Below, one piece after another: positions 30,501 to 45,500 of a DNA stretch of 64,000 bases. Source of the DNA: Prosopocoilus inquinatus (Eukaryota; Arthropoda; Insecta; Coleoptera; Lucanidae). The notes beneath the pieces were generated by a model. That model saw only the letters and a program-made list of their open reading frames with translations, was not told the DNA's origin and searched no databases. The stretch is from assembly GCA_036172665.1 (NCBI GenBank), contig CM069873.1:34276001-34340000 (forward strand), written 5' to 3'. How positions within the stretch are numbered: position 1 is the stretch's first letter; every line of letters starts with the position of its first letter. Both the position numbers and the translations under genes were made by a program.

Positions 30501-33500
30501 CATTTTCCAGCTTCTGCTGCGTCCGAAAATTTTGTATCTCACATCAGAGTTACTGGAGTCCATCTAAACTTCAAATAACATGATAGATAAGTAAGGATCG
30601 ATTAGATACATCACAGGAACAACGCTAATACGTGTTGTTTCGTTCAAAACTATTTCCAGCTTCTGCTGCGTCCGAGAACTTTGTATCTCACATCAGAGTT
30701 ACTGGATTCCATCCAAACGTCAAATAACATGATAGATGAGTAAGGATCGATTAGATACATCACAGGAACAACGCTAATACGTGTTGTTTCGTTTAAAACT
30801 ATTTCCAGCTCCTGCTGCGTCCAAAAACTTCGTATCTCACATCAGAGTTACTAGAGTCCATCGAAACGTCAAATAACATGATAGATGAGTAAGGATCGAT
30901 TAGATACATCACAGAAACAACGCTAATGCGTGTTGTTTCGTTTAAAACTATTTCCAGCTTCTGCTGCGTCCGAAAATTTCGTATCTCACATTAGAGTTAC
31001 TGGAGTCCATCGAAACGTCAAATAACATGATAGATGAGTAAGGATCGATTAGATACATCACAGGAACAACGCTAATGTGTGTTGTTTCGTTTAAAACTAT
31101 TTCCACCTTCTGCTGCGCCCGAAAATTTCGTATCTCACATTAGAGTTACTGGAGTCCATCGAAACGTCAAATAACATGATAGATGAGTAAGGATCGAGTA
31201 GATACATCACAGGAACAACGCTAATGCGTGTTGTTTCGTTTAAAACTATTTCCAGCTTCTGCTGCGTCCGAAAATTTCGTATCTCACATTAGAGTTACTG
31301 GAGTCCATCGAAACGTCAAATAACATAGTAGCTAAGTAAGGATCTATTAGATACATCACAGGAACAACGCTAATACGTGTTGCTTCGTTTAAAACTATTT
31401 CCAGGTCCTGCTGCGCCCAAAAACTTCGTATCTCACATCAGAGTTACTAGAGTCCATCGATACGTCAAATAACATGATAAATAAATAAGGATCGATTAGA
31501 TACATCACAGGAACAACGCTAATACGTGTTGTTTCGTTTAAAACTATTTCCAGCTTCTGCTGCGTCCGAAAACTTTGTATCTCACATCAGAGTTACTGGA
31601 GTCCATCGAGACGCCAAATAACATGATAGATGAGTAAGGATCAATTAGATACAGCACAGAAACAACGCTAATGCGTGTTGTTTCGTTTTAAACTATTTCT
31701 AGCTTCGGCTGCGTCCGAGAACTTCGTATCTCACATCAAAGTTACTGGAGTCCATCGAAACGCCAAATAACATGATAGATGAGTAAGGATCGATTAGATA
31801 CATCACAGGAACAACGCTAATACGTGTTGTTTCGTTCAAAACTATTTCCAGCTTCTGCTGCGTCCGAGAACTTTGTATCTCACATCAGAGTTACTGGAGT
31901 CCATTCAAACGTCAAATAACATGATAGATGAGTAAGGATCGATTAGATACATCACAGGAACAACGCTAATGCGTGTTGTTTCGTTTAAAACTATTTCCAG
32001 CTCCTGCTGCGTCCGAAAATTTCGTATCTCACATTAGAGTTACTGGAGTCCATCGAAACGTCAAATAACATGATAGATGAGTAAGGATCGATTAGATACA
32101 TCACAGGAACAACGCTAATGTGTGTTGTTTCGTTTAAAACATTTTCCAGCTTCTGCTGCGTCCGAAAATTTTGTATCTCACATCAGAGTTACTGGAGTCC
32201 ATCTAAACGTCAAATAACATGATAGATAAGTAAGGATCGATTAGATACATCACAGGAACAACGCTAATACGTGTTGTTTCGTTCAAAACTATTTCCAGCT
32301 TCTGCTGCGTCCGAGAACTTTGTATCTCACATCAGAGTTACTGGATTCCATCCAAACGCCAAATAACATGATAGATGAGTAAGGATCGATTAGATACATC
32401 ACAGGAACAACGCTAATACGTGTTGTTTCGTTTAAAACTATTTCCAGCTCCTGCTGCGTCCAAAAACTTCGTATCTCACATCAGAGTTACTAGAGTCCAT
32501 CGAAACGTCAAATAACATGATAGATGAGTAAGGATCGATTAGATACATCACAGAAACAACGCTAATGCGTGTTGTTTCGTTTAAAACTATTTCCAGCTTC
32601 TGCTGCGTCCGAAGATTTCGTATCTCACATTAGAGTTACTGGAGTCCATCGAAACGTCAAATAACATGATAGATGAGTAATGATCGATTAGATACATCAC
32701 AGGAACAACGCTAATGTGTGTTGTTTCGTTTAAAACTATTTCCACCATCTGCTGCGCCCGAAAATTTCGTATCTCACATTAGAGTTACTGGAGTCCATCG
32801 AAACGTCAAATAACATGATAGATGAGTAAGGATCGATTAGATACATCACAGGAACAACGCTAATGCGTGTTGTTTCGTTTAAAACTATTTCCAGCTTCTG
32901 CTGCGTCCGAAAATTTCGTATCTCACATTAGAGTTACTGGAGTCCATCGAAACGTCAAATAACATAGTAGCTAAGTAAGGATCTATTAGATACATCACAG
33001 GAACAACGCTAATACGTGTTGCTTCGTTTAAAACTATTTCCAGGTCCTGCTGCGCCCAAAAACTTCGTATCTCACATCAGAGTTACTAGAGTCCATCGAT
33101 ACGTCAAACAACATGATAGATAAATAAGGATCGATTAGATACATCACAGGAACAACGCTAATACGTGTTGTTTCGTTTAAAACTATTTCCAGCTCCTGCT
33201 GCGTCCAAAAACTTCGTATCTCACCTCAGAGTTACTAGAGTGCATCGAAACGTCAAATAACATGATAGATAAATAAGGATCGATTAGATACATCACAGGA
33301 ACAACGCTAATGCGTGTTGTTTCGTTTAAAACTATTTCCAGCTTCTGCTGCGTCCGAAAATTTCGTATCTCACATTAGAGTTACTGGAGTCCATCGAAAC
33401 GTCAAATAACATAGTAGCTAAGTATGGATCTATTAGATACATCACAGGAACAACGCTAATACGTGTTGCTTCGTTTAAAACTATTTCCAGGTCCTGCTGC

Positions 33501-36500
33501 GCCCAAAAACTTCGTATCTCACATCAGAGTTACTAGAGTCCATCGATACGTCAAATAACATGATAAATAAATAAGGATCGATTAGATACATCACAGGAAC
33601 AACGCTAATGCGTGTTGTTTCGTTTAAAACTATTTCCAGCTTCTGCTGCGTCCGAAACCTTTGTATCTCACATCAGAGTTACTGGAGTCCATCGAGACGC
33701 CAAATAATATGATAGATGAGTAAGGATCGATTAGATACATCACAGGAACAACGGTAATGCGAGTTGTTTCGTTTAAAACTATTTCCAGCTTCTGCTGCGT
33801 CCGAAACCTTTGTATCTCACATCAGAGTTACTGGAGTCCATCGAGACGCCAAATAATATGATAGATGAGTAAGGATCGATTAGATACATCACAGGAACAA
33901 CGCTAATGCGTGTTGTTTCATTTAAAACTATTTCCAGATTCTGCTACGATCGAAAATTTCGTATCTCACATCAGAGTTACTAGAGTCCATCGAAACGTCA
34001 AATAACATAGTAGATAAGTAAGGATCGATTAGATACATCACAGGAACAACGCTAATACGTTTTGTTTCGTTCAAAACTATTTCCAGCTTCTGCTGCGTCC
34101 GAGAACTTTGTATCTCACATCAGAGCTACTGGAGTCCATCCAAACGTCAAATAACATGATAGATGAGTAAGGATCGATTAGATACATCACAGGAACAACG
34201 CTAATGCGTGTTGTTTCGATTAAAACTATTTCCAGCTTCTGCTGCGTCCGAAAACTTTGTATCTCACATCAGAGTTACTGGAGTCCATCGAGACGCCAAA
34301 TAACATGATAGATGAGTAAGGATCAATTAGATACAGCACAGAAACAACGCTAATGCGTGTTGTTTCGTTTTAAACTATTTCTAGCTTCGGCTGCGTCCGA
34401 GAACTTCGTATCTCACATCAAAGTTACTGGAGTCCATCGAAACGCCAAATAACATGATAGATCAGTAAGGATCGATTAGATACATCACAGGAACAACGCT
34501 AATACGTGTTGTTTCGTTCAAAACTATTTCCAGCTTCTGCTGCGTCCGAGAACTTTGTATCTCACATCACAGTTACTGGAGTCCATCGAAACGTCAAATA
34601 ACATGATAGATGAGTAAGGATCGATTAGATACATCACAGGAACAACGCTAATGTGTGTTGTTTCGTTTAAAACTATTTCCACCATCTGCTGCGCCCGAAA
34701 ATTTCGTATCTCACATTAGAGTTACTGGAGTCCATCGAAACGTCAAATAACATGATAGATAAATAAGGATCGATTAGATACATCACATTAACAACGCTAA
34801 TGCGTGTTGTTTCGTTTAAAACTATTTCCAGCTTCTGCTGCGTCCGAAAATTTCGTATCTCACATTAGAGTTACTGGAGTCCATCGAAACGTCAAATAAC
34901 ATAGTAGCTAAGTAAGGATCTATTAGATACATCACAGGAACAACGCTAATACGTGTTGCTTCGTTTAAAACTATTTCCAGGTCCTGCTGCGCCCAAAAAC
35001 TTCGTATCTCACATCAGAGTTACTAGAGTCCATCGATACGTCAAATAACATGATAAATAAATAAGGATCGATTAGATACATCACAGGAACAACGCTAATA
35101 CGTGTTGTTTCGTTTAAAACTATTTCCAGCTCCTGCTGCGTCCAAAAACTTCGTATCTCACCTCAGAGTTACTAGAGTGCATCGAAACGTCAAATAACAT
35201 GATAGATAAATAAGGATCGATTAGATACATCACAGGAACAACGCTAATGCGTGTTGTTCCGTTTAAAACTATTTCCAGCTTCTGCTGCGTCCGAAAATTT
35301 CGTATCTCACATTAGAGTTACTGGAGTCCATCGAAACGTCAAATAACATAGTAGCTAAGTAAGGATCTATTAGATACATCACAGGAACAACGCTAATACG
35401 TGTTGCTTCGTTTAAAACTATTTCCAGGTCCTGCTGCGCCCAAAAACTTCGTATCTCACATCAGAGTTACTAGAGTCCATCGATACGTCAAATAACATGA
35501 TAAATAAATAAGGATCGATTAGATACATCACAGGAACAACGCTAATGCGTGTTGTTTCGTTTAAAACTATTTCCAGCTTCTGCTGCGTCCGAAACCTTTG
35601 TATCTCACATCAGAGTTACTGGAGTCCATCGAGACGCCAAATAACATGATAGATGAGTAAGGATCGATTAGATACATCACAGGAACAACGGTAATGCGAG
35701 TTGTTTCGTTTAAAACTATTTCCAGCTTCTGCTGCGTCCGAAAACTTTGTATCTCACATCAGAGTTACTGGAGTCCATCGAGACGCCAAATAACATGATA
35801 GATGAGTAAGGATCGATTAGATACATCACAGGAACAACGCTAATGCGTGTTGTTTCATTTAAAACTATTTCCAGATTCTGCTACGATCGAAAATTTCGTA
35901 TCTCACATCAGAGTTACTAGAGTCCATCGAAACGTCAAATAACATAGTAGATAAGTAAGGATCGATTAGATACATCACAGGAACAACGCTAATACGTTTT
36001 GTTTCGTTCAAAACTATTTCCAGCTTCTGCTGCGTCCGAGAACTTTGTATCTCACATCAGAGCTACTGGAGTCCATCCAAACGTCAAATAACATGATAGA
36101 TGAGTAAGGATCGATTAGATACATCACAGGAACAACGCTAATGCGTGTTGTTTCGATTAAAACTATTTCCAGCTTCTGCTGCGTCCGAAAACTTTGTATC
36201 TCACATCAGAGTTACTGGAGTCCATCGAGACGCCAAATAACATGATAGATCAGTAAGGATCAATTAGATACAGCACAGGAACAACGCTAATGCGTGTTGT
36301 TTCGTTTTAAACTATTTCTAGCTTCGGCTGCGTCCGAGAACTTCGTATCTCACATCAAAGTTACTGGAGTCCATCGAAACGCCAAATAACATGATAGATC
36401 AGTAAGGATCGATTAGATACATCACAGGAACAACGCTAATACGTGTTGTTTCGTTCAAAACTATTTCCAGCTTCTGCTGCGTCCGAGAACTTTGTATCTC

Positions 36501-39500
36501 ACATCAGAGTTACTGGAGTCCATTCAAACGTCAAATAACATGATAGATGAGTAAGGATCGATTAGATACATCACAGGAACAACGCTAATGCGTGTTGTTT
36601 CGTTTAAAACTATTTCCAGCTCCTGCTGCGTCCGAAATTTTCGTATCTCACATTAGAGTTACTGGAGTCCATCGAAACGTCAAATAACATGATAGATGAG
36701 TAAGGATCGATTAGATACATCACAGGAACAACGCTAATGTGTGTTGTTTCGTTTAAAACATTTTCCAGCTTCTGCTGCGTCCGAAAATTTTGTATCTCAC
36801 ATCAGAGTTACTGGAGTCCATCTAAACGTCAAATAACATGATAGATAAGTAAGGATCGATTAGATACATCACAGGAACAACGCTAATACGTGTTGTTTCG
36901 TTCAAAACTATTTCCAGCTTCTGCTGCGTCCGAGAACTTTGTATCTCACATCAGAGTTACTGGATTCCATCCAAACGTCAAATAACATGATAGATGAGTA
37001 AGGTTCGATTAGATACATCACAGGAACAACGCTAATACGTGTTGTTTCGTTTAAAACTATTTCCAGCTCCTGCTGCGTCCAAAAACTTCGTATCTCACAT
37101 CAGAGTTACTAGAGTCCATCGAAACGTCAAATAACATGATAGATGAGTAAGGATCGATTAGATACATCACAGAAACAACGCTAATGCGTGCTGTTTCGTT
37201 TAAAACTATTTCCAGCTTCTGCTGCGTCCGAAAATTTCGTATCTCACATTAGAGTTACTGGAGTCCATCGAAACGTCAAATAACATGATAGATGAGTAAG
37301 GATCGATTAGATACATCACAGGAACAACGCTAATGTGTGTTGTTTCGTTTAAAACTATTTCCACCTTCTGCTGCGCCCGAAAATTTCGTATCTCACATTA
37401 GAGTTACTGGAGTCCATCGATACGTCAAATAACATGATAGATGAGTAAGGATCGATTAGATACATCACAGGAACAACGCTAATGCGTGTTGTTTCGTTTA
37501 AAACTATTTCCAGCTTCTGCTGCGTCCGAAAATTTCGTATCTCACATTAGAGTTACTTAAGTCCATCGAAACGTCAAATAACATAGTAGCTAAGTAAGGA
37601 TCTATTAGATACATCACAGGAACAACGCTAATACGTGTTGCTTCGTTTAAAACTATTTCCAGGTCCTGCTGCGCCCAAAAACTTCGTATCTCACATCAGA
37701 GTTACTAGAGTCCATCGATACGTCAAATAACATGATAAATAAATAAGGATCGATTAGATACATCACAGGAACAACGCTAATACGTGTTGTTTCGTTTAAA
37801 ACTATTTCCAGCTCCTGCTGCGTCCAAAAACTTCGTATCTCACCTCAGAGTTACTAGAGTGCATCGAAACGTCAAATAACATGATAGATAAATAAGGATC
37901 GATTAGATACATCACAGGAACAACGCTAATGCGTGCTGTTTCGTTTAAAACTATTTCCAGCTTCTGCTGCGTCCGAAAATTTCGTATCTCACATTAGAGT
38001 TACTGGAGTCCATCGAAACGTCAAATAACATAGTAGCTAAGTAAGGATCTATTAGATACATCACAGGAACAACGCTAATACGTGTTGCTTCGTTTAAAAC
38101 TATTTCCAGGTCCTGCTGCGCCCAAAAACTTCGTATCTCACATCAGAGTTACTAGAGTCCATCGATACGTCAAATAACATGATAAATAAATAAGGATCGA
38201 TTAGATACATCACAGGAACAACGCTAATGCGTGTTGTTTCGTTTAAAACTATTTCCAGCTTCTGCTGCGTCCGAAACCTTTGTATCTCACATCAGAGTTA
38301 CTGGAGTCCATCGAGACGCCAAATAACATGATAGATGAGTAAGGATCGATTAGATACATCACAGGAACAACGGTAATGCGAGTTGTTTCTTTTAAAACTA
38401 TTTCCAGCTTCTGCTGCGTCCGAAAACTTTGTATCTCACATCAGAGTTACTGGAGTCCATCGAGACGCCAAATAAAATGATAGATGAGTAAGGATCGATT
38501 AGATACATCACAGGAACAACGCTAATGCGTGTTGTTTCATTTAAAACTATTTCCAGATTCTGCTACGATCGAAAATTTCGTATCTCACATCAGAGTTACT
38601 AGAGTCCATCGAAACGTCAAATAACATAGTAGATAAGTAAGGATCGATTAGATACATCACAGGAACAACGCTAATACGTTTTGTTTCGTTCAAAACTATT
38701 TCCAGCTTCTGCTGCGTCCGAGAACTTTGTATCTCACATCAGAGCTACTGGAGTCAATCCAAACGTCAAATAACATGATAGATGAGTAAGGATCAATTAG
38801 ATACATCACAGGAACAACGCTAATGCGTGTTGTTTCGATTAAAACTATTTCCAGCTTCTGCTGCGTCCGAAAACTTTGTATCTCACATCAGAGTTACTGG
38901 AGTCCATCGAGACGCCAAATAACATGATAGATGAGTAAGGATCGATTAGATACATCACAGGAACAACGCTAATACGTTTTGTTTCGTTCAAAACTATTTC
39001 CAGCTTCTGCTGCGTCCGAGAACGTTGTATCTCACATCAGAGCTACTGGAGTCCATCCAAACGTCAAATAACATGATAGATGAGTAAGGACCAATTAGAT
39101 ACAGCACAGAAACAACGCTAATGCGTGTTGTTTCGTTTTAAACTATTTCTAGCTTCGGCTGCGTCCGAGAACTTCGTATCTCACATCAAAGTTACTGGAG
39201 TCCATCGAAACGCCAAATAACATGATAGATGAGTAAGGATCGATTAGATACATCACAGGAACAACGCTAATACGTGTTGTTTCGTTTAAAACTATTTCCA
39301 GCTCCTGCTGCGTCCAAAAACTTCGTATCTCACATCAGAGTTACTAGAGTCCATCGAAACGTCAAATAACATGATAGATGAGTAAGGATCCATTAGATAC
39401 ATCACAGGAACAACGCTAATGCGTGTTGTTTCATTTAAAACTATTTCCAGCTTCTGCTGCGTCCGAAAACTTTTTACCTCACATCAGAGTTACTGGAGTC

Positions 39501-42500
39501 CATCCAAACGACAAATAACATGATAGATGCGTAAGGATCGATTAGATATATCACAGGAACAACGCTAGTACGTGTTGTTTCATTTAAAACTATTTCCAAC
39601 TTCAGCTGCGTCCGAGAACTTCGTATCTCACATCAAAGTTTCTGGAGTCCATCGAAACGCCAAATAACATGATAGATGAGTAAGGATCGATTAGATACAT
39701 CACAGGAACAACGCTAATGCGTGTTGTTTCGTTTAAAACTATTTCCAGCTTCTGCTGCGTCCGAGAACTTTGTATCTCACATCATAGTTACTGGAGTCCA
39801 TTCAAACGTCAAATAACATGATAGATGAGTAAGGATCGATTAGATACATCACAGGAACAACGGTAATGCGTGTTGTTTCGTTTAAAACTATTTCCAGCTT
39901 CTGCTGCGTCCGTAAACTTTGTATCTCACATCAGAGTTACTGTAGTCCATCCAAACGTCAAATATAATGATAGATGAGTAAGGATCGATTATATACATCA
40001 CAGGAACAACGCTAATGCGTGTTGTTTCGTTTAAAACTATTTCCAGCTTCTGCTGCGTCCGAAAACTTTGTATCTCACATCAGAGTTATTTGAGTCCATC
40101 GAAACGTCAAATAACATAGTAGCTAAGTAAGGATCGATTAAATACATCACAGGAACAACGCTAATACGTGTTGTTTCGTTCAAAACTATTTCCAGCTTCT
40201 GCTGCGTCCGAAAACTTTGTATCTCACATCAGAGTTACTGGAGTCCATCGAAACGTCAAATAACATGATAGATAAGTAAGGATCAATTAGATACCGCACA
40301 GAAACAACGCTAATGCGTGTTGTTTCGTTTTAAACTATTTCTAGCTTCGGCTGCGTCCGAGAACTTCGTATCTCACATCAAAGTTACTGGAGTCCATCGA
40401 AACGCCAAATAACATGATAGATGAGTAAGGATCGATTAGATACATCACAGGAACAACGCTAATACGTGTTGTTTCGTTCAAAACTATTTCCAGCTTCTGC
40501 TGCGTCCGAGAACTTTGTATCTCACATCAGAGTTACTGGAGTCCATTCAAACGTCAAATAACATGATAGATGAGTAAGGATCGATTAGATACATCACAGG
40601 AACAACGCTAATGCGTGTTGTTTCGTTTAAAACTATTTCCAGCTCCTGCTGGGTCCGAAAATTTCGTATCTCACATTAGAGTTACTGGAGTCCATCGAAA
40701 CGTCAAATAACATGATAGATGAGTAAGGATCGATTAGATACATCACAGGAACAACGCTAATGTGTGTTGTTTCGTTTAAAACATTTTCCAGCTTCTGCTG
40801 CGTCCGAAAATTTTGTATCTCACATCAGAGTTACTGGAGTCCATCTAAACGTCAAATAACATGATAGATAAGTAAGGATCGATTAGATACATCACAGGAA
40901 CAACGCTAATACGTGTTGTTTCGTTCAAAACTATTTCCAGCTTCTGCTGCGTCCGAGAACTTTGTATCTCACATCAGAGTTACTGGATTCCATCCAAACG
41001 TCAAATAACATGATAGATGAGTAAGGATCGATTAGATACATCACAGGAACAACGCTAATACGTGTTGTTTCGTTTAAAACTATTTCCAGCTCCTGCTGCG
41101 TCCAAAAACTTCGTATCTCACATCAGAGTTACTAGAGTCCATCGAAACGTCAAATAACATGATAGATCAGTAAGGATCGATTAGATACATCACAGAAACA
41201 ACGCTAATGCGTGTTGTTTCGTTTAAAACTATTTCCAGCTTCTGCTGCGTCCGAAAATTTCGTATCTCACATTAGAGTTACTGGAGTCCATCGAAACGTC
41301 AAATAACATGATAGATGAGTAAGGATCGATTAGATACATCACAGGAACAACGCTAATATGTGTTGTTTCGTTTAAAACTATTTCCACCTTCTGCTGCTCC
41401 CGAAAATTTCGTGTCTCACATTAGAGTTACTGGAGTCCATCGAAACGTCAAATAACATGATAGATGAGTAAGGATTGATTAGATACATTACAGGAACAAC
41501 GCTAATGCGTGTTGTTTCGTTTAAAACTATTTCCAGCTTCTGCTGCGTCCGAAAATTTCGTATCTCACATTATAGTTACTGGAGTCCATCGAAACGTCAA
41601 ATAACATAGTAGCTAAGTAAGGATCTATTAGATACATCACAGGAACAACGCTAATACGTGTTGCTTCGTTTAAAACTATTTCCAGGTCCTGCTGCGCCCA
41701 AAAACTTCGTATCTCACATCAGAGTTACTAGAGTCCATCGATACGTCAAATGACATGATAAATAAATAAGGATCGATTAGATACATCACAGGAACAACGC
41801 TAATACGTGTTGTTTCGTTTAAAACTATTTCCAGCTCCTGCTGCGTCCAAAAACTTCGTATCTCACATCAGAGTTACTAGAGTCCATCGAAACGTCAAAT
41901 AACATGATAGATGAGTAAGGATCGATTAGATACATCACAGAAACAACGCTAATGCGTGCTGTTTCGTTTAAAACTATTTCCAGCTTCTGCTGCGTCCGAA
42001 AATTTCGTATCTCACATTAGAGTTACTGGAGTCCATCGAGACGCCAAATAACATGATAGATGAGTAAGGATCAATTAGATACAGCACAGAAACAACGCTA
42101 ATGCGTGTTGTTTCGTTTTAAACTATTTCTAGCTTCGGCTGCGTCCGAGAACTTCGTATCTCACATCAAAGTTACTGGAGTCCATCGAAACGCCAAATAA
42201 CATGATAGATCAGTAAGGATCGATTAGATACATCACAGGAACAACGCTAATACGTGTTGCTTCGTTTAAAACTATTTCCAGCTCCTGCTGCGTCCAAAAA
42301 CTTCGTATCTCACCTCAGAGTTACTAGAGTGCATCGAAACGTCAAATAACATGATAGATAAATAAGGATCGATTAGATACATCACAGGAACAACGCTAAT
42401 GCGTGTTGTTTCGTTTAAAACTATTTCCAGCTTCTGCTGCGTCCGAAAATTTCGTATCTCACATTAGAGTTACTGGAGTCCATCGAAACGTCAAATAACA

Positions 42501-45500
42501 TAGTAGCTAAGTAAGGATCTATTAGATACATCACAGGAACAACGCTAATACGTGTTGCTTCGTTTAAAACTATTTCCTGGTCCTGCTGCGCCCAAAAACT
42601 TCGTATCTCACATCAGAGTTACTAGAGTCCATCGATACGTCAAATAACATGATAAATAAATAAGGATCGATTAGATACATCACAGGAACAACGCTAATGC
42701 GTGTTGTTTCGTTTAAAACTATTTCCAGCTTCTGCTGCGTCCGAAACCTTTGTATCTCACATCAGAGTTACTGGAGTCCATCGAGACGCCAAATAACATG
42801 ATAGATGAGTAAGGATCGATTAGATACATCACAGGAACAACGGTAATGCGAGTTGTTTCTTTTAAAACTATTTCCAGCTTCTGCTGCGTCCGAAAACTTT
42901 GTATCTCACATCAGAGTTACTGGAGTCCATCGAGACGCCAAATAAAATGATAGATGAGTAAGGATCGATTAGATACATCACAGGAACAACGCTAATGCGT
43001 GTTGTTTCATTTAAAACTATTTCCAGATTCTGCTACGATCGAAAATTTCGTATCTCACATCAGAGTTACTAGAGTCCATCGAAACGTCAAATAACATAGT
43101 AGATAAGTAAGGATCGATTAGATACATCACAGGAACAACGCTAATACGTTTTGTTTCGTTCAAAACTATTTCCAGCTTCTGCTGCGTCCGAGAACTTTGT
43201 ATCTCACATCAGAGCTACTGGAGTCAATCCAAACGTCAAATAACATGATAGATGAGTAAGGATCAATTAGATACATCACAGGAACAACGCTAATGCGTGT
43301 TGTTTCGATTAAAACTATTTCCAGCTTCTGCTGCGTCCGAAAACTTTGTATCTCACATCAGAGTTACTGGAGTCCATCGAGACGCCAAATAACATGATAG
43401 ATGAGTAAGGATCGATTATATACATCACAGGAACAACGCTAATACGTTTTGTTTCGTTCAAAACTATTTCCAGCTTCTGCTGCGTCCGAGAACGTTGTAT
43501 CTCACATCAGAGCTACTGGAGTCCATCCAAACGTCAAATAACATGATAGATGAGTAAGGACCAATTAGATACAGCACAGAAACAACGCTAATGCGTGTTG
43601 TTTCGTTTTAAACTATTTCTAGCTTCGGCTGCGTCCGAGAACTTCGTATCTCACATCAAAGTTACTGGAGTCCATCGAAACGCCAAATAACATGATAGAT
43701 GAGTAAGGATCGATTAGATACATCACAGGAACAACGCTAATACGTGTTGTTTCGTTTAAAACTATTTCCAGCTCCTGCTGCGTCCAAAAACTTCGTATCT
43801 CACATCAGAGTTACTAGAGTCCATCGAAACGTCAAATAACATGATAGATGAGTAAGGATCCATTAGATACATCACAGGAACAACGCTAATGCGTGTTGTT
43901 TCATTTAAAACTATTTCCAGCTTCTGCTGCGTCCGAAAACTTTGTACCTCACATCAGAGTTACTGGAGTCCATCCAAACGTCAAATAACATGATAGATGC
44001 GTAAGGATCGATTAGATATATCACAGGAACAACGCTAGTACGTGTTGTTTCATTTAAAACTATTTCCAACTTCAGCTGCGTCCGAGAACTTCGTATCTCA
44101 CATCAAAGTTTCTGGAGTCCATCGAAACGCCAAATAACATGATAGATGAGTAAGGATCGATTAGATACATCACAGGAACAACGCTAATGCGTGTTGTTTC
44201 GTTTAAAACTATTTCCAGCTTCTGCTGCGTCCGAGAACTTTGTATCTCACATCATAGTTACTGGAGTCCATTCAAACGTCAAATAACATGATAGATGAGT
44301 AAGGATCGATTAGATACATCACAGGAACAACGGTAATGCGTGTTGTTTCGTTTAAAACTATTTCCAGCTTCTGCTGCGTCCGTAAACTTTGTATCTCACA
44401 TCAGAGTTACTGTAGTCCATCCAAACGTCAAATATAATGATAGATGAGTAAGGATCGATTATATACATCACAGGAACAACGCTAATGCGTGTTGTTTCGT
44501 TTAAAACTATTTCCAGCTTCTGCTGCGTCCGAAAACTTTGTATCTCACATCAGAGTTACTGGAGTCCATCGAGACGCCAAATAACATGATAGATGAGTAA
44601 GGATCGATTAGATACATCACAGGAACAACGCTAATGCGTGTTGTTTCATTTAAAACTATTTCCAGATTCTGCTACGATCGAAAATTTCGTATCTCACATC
44701 AGAGTTACTAGAGTCCATCGAAACGTCAAATAACATAGTAGATAAGTAAGGATCGATTAGATACATCACAGGAACAACGCTAATACGTTTTGTTTCGTTC
44801 AAAACTATTTCCAGCTTCTGCTGCGTCCGAGAACTTTGTATCTCACATCAGAGCTACTGGAGTCCATCCAAACGTCAAATAACATGATAGATGAGTAAGG
44901 ATCGATTAGATACATCACAGGAACAACGCTAATGCGTGTTGTTTCGATTAAAACTATTTCCAGCTTCTGCTGCGTCCGAAAACTTTGTATCTCACATCAG
45001 AGTTACTGGAGTCCATCGAGACGCCAAATAACATGATAGATGAGTAAGGATCAATTAGATACAGCACAGAAACAACGCTAATGCGTGTTGTTTCGTTTTA
45101 AACTATTTCTAGCTTCGGCTGCGTCCGAGAACTTCGTATCTCACATCAAAGTTACTGGAGTCCATCGAAACGCCAAATAACATGATAGATCAGTAAGGAT
45201 CGATTAGATACATCACAGGAACAACGCTAATACGTGTTGTTTCGTTCAAAACTATTTCCAGCTTCTGCTGCGTCCGAGAACTTTGTATCTCACATCACAG
45301 TTACTGGAGTCCATCGAAACGTCAAATAACATGATAGATGAGTAAGGATCGATTAGATACATCACAGGAACAACGCTAATGTGTGTTGTTTCGTTTAAAA
45401 CTATTTCCACCATCTGCTGCGCCCGAAAATTTCGTATCTCACATTAGAGTTACTGGAGTCCATCGAAACGTCAAATAACATGATAGATAAATAAGGATCG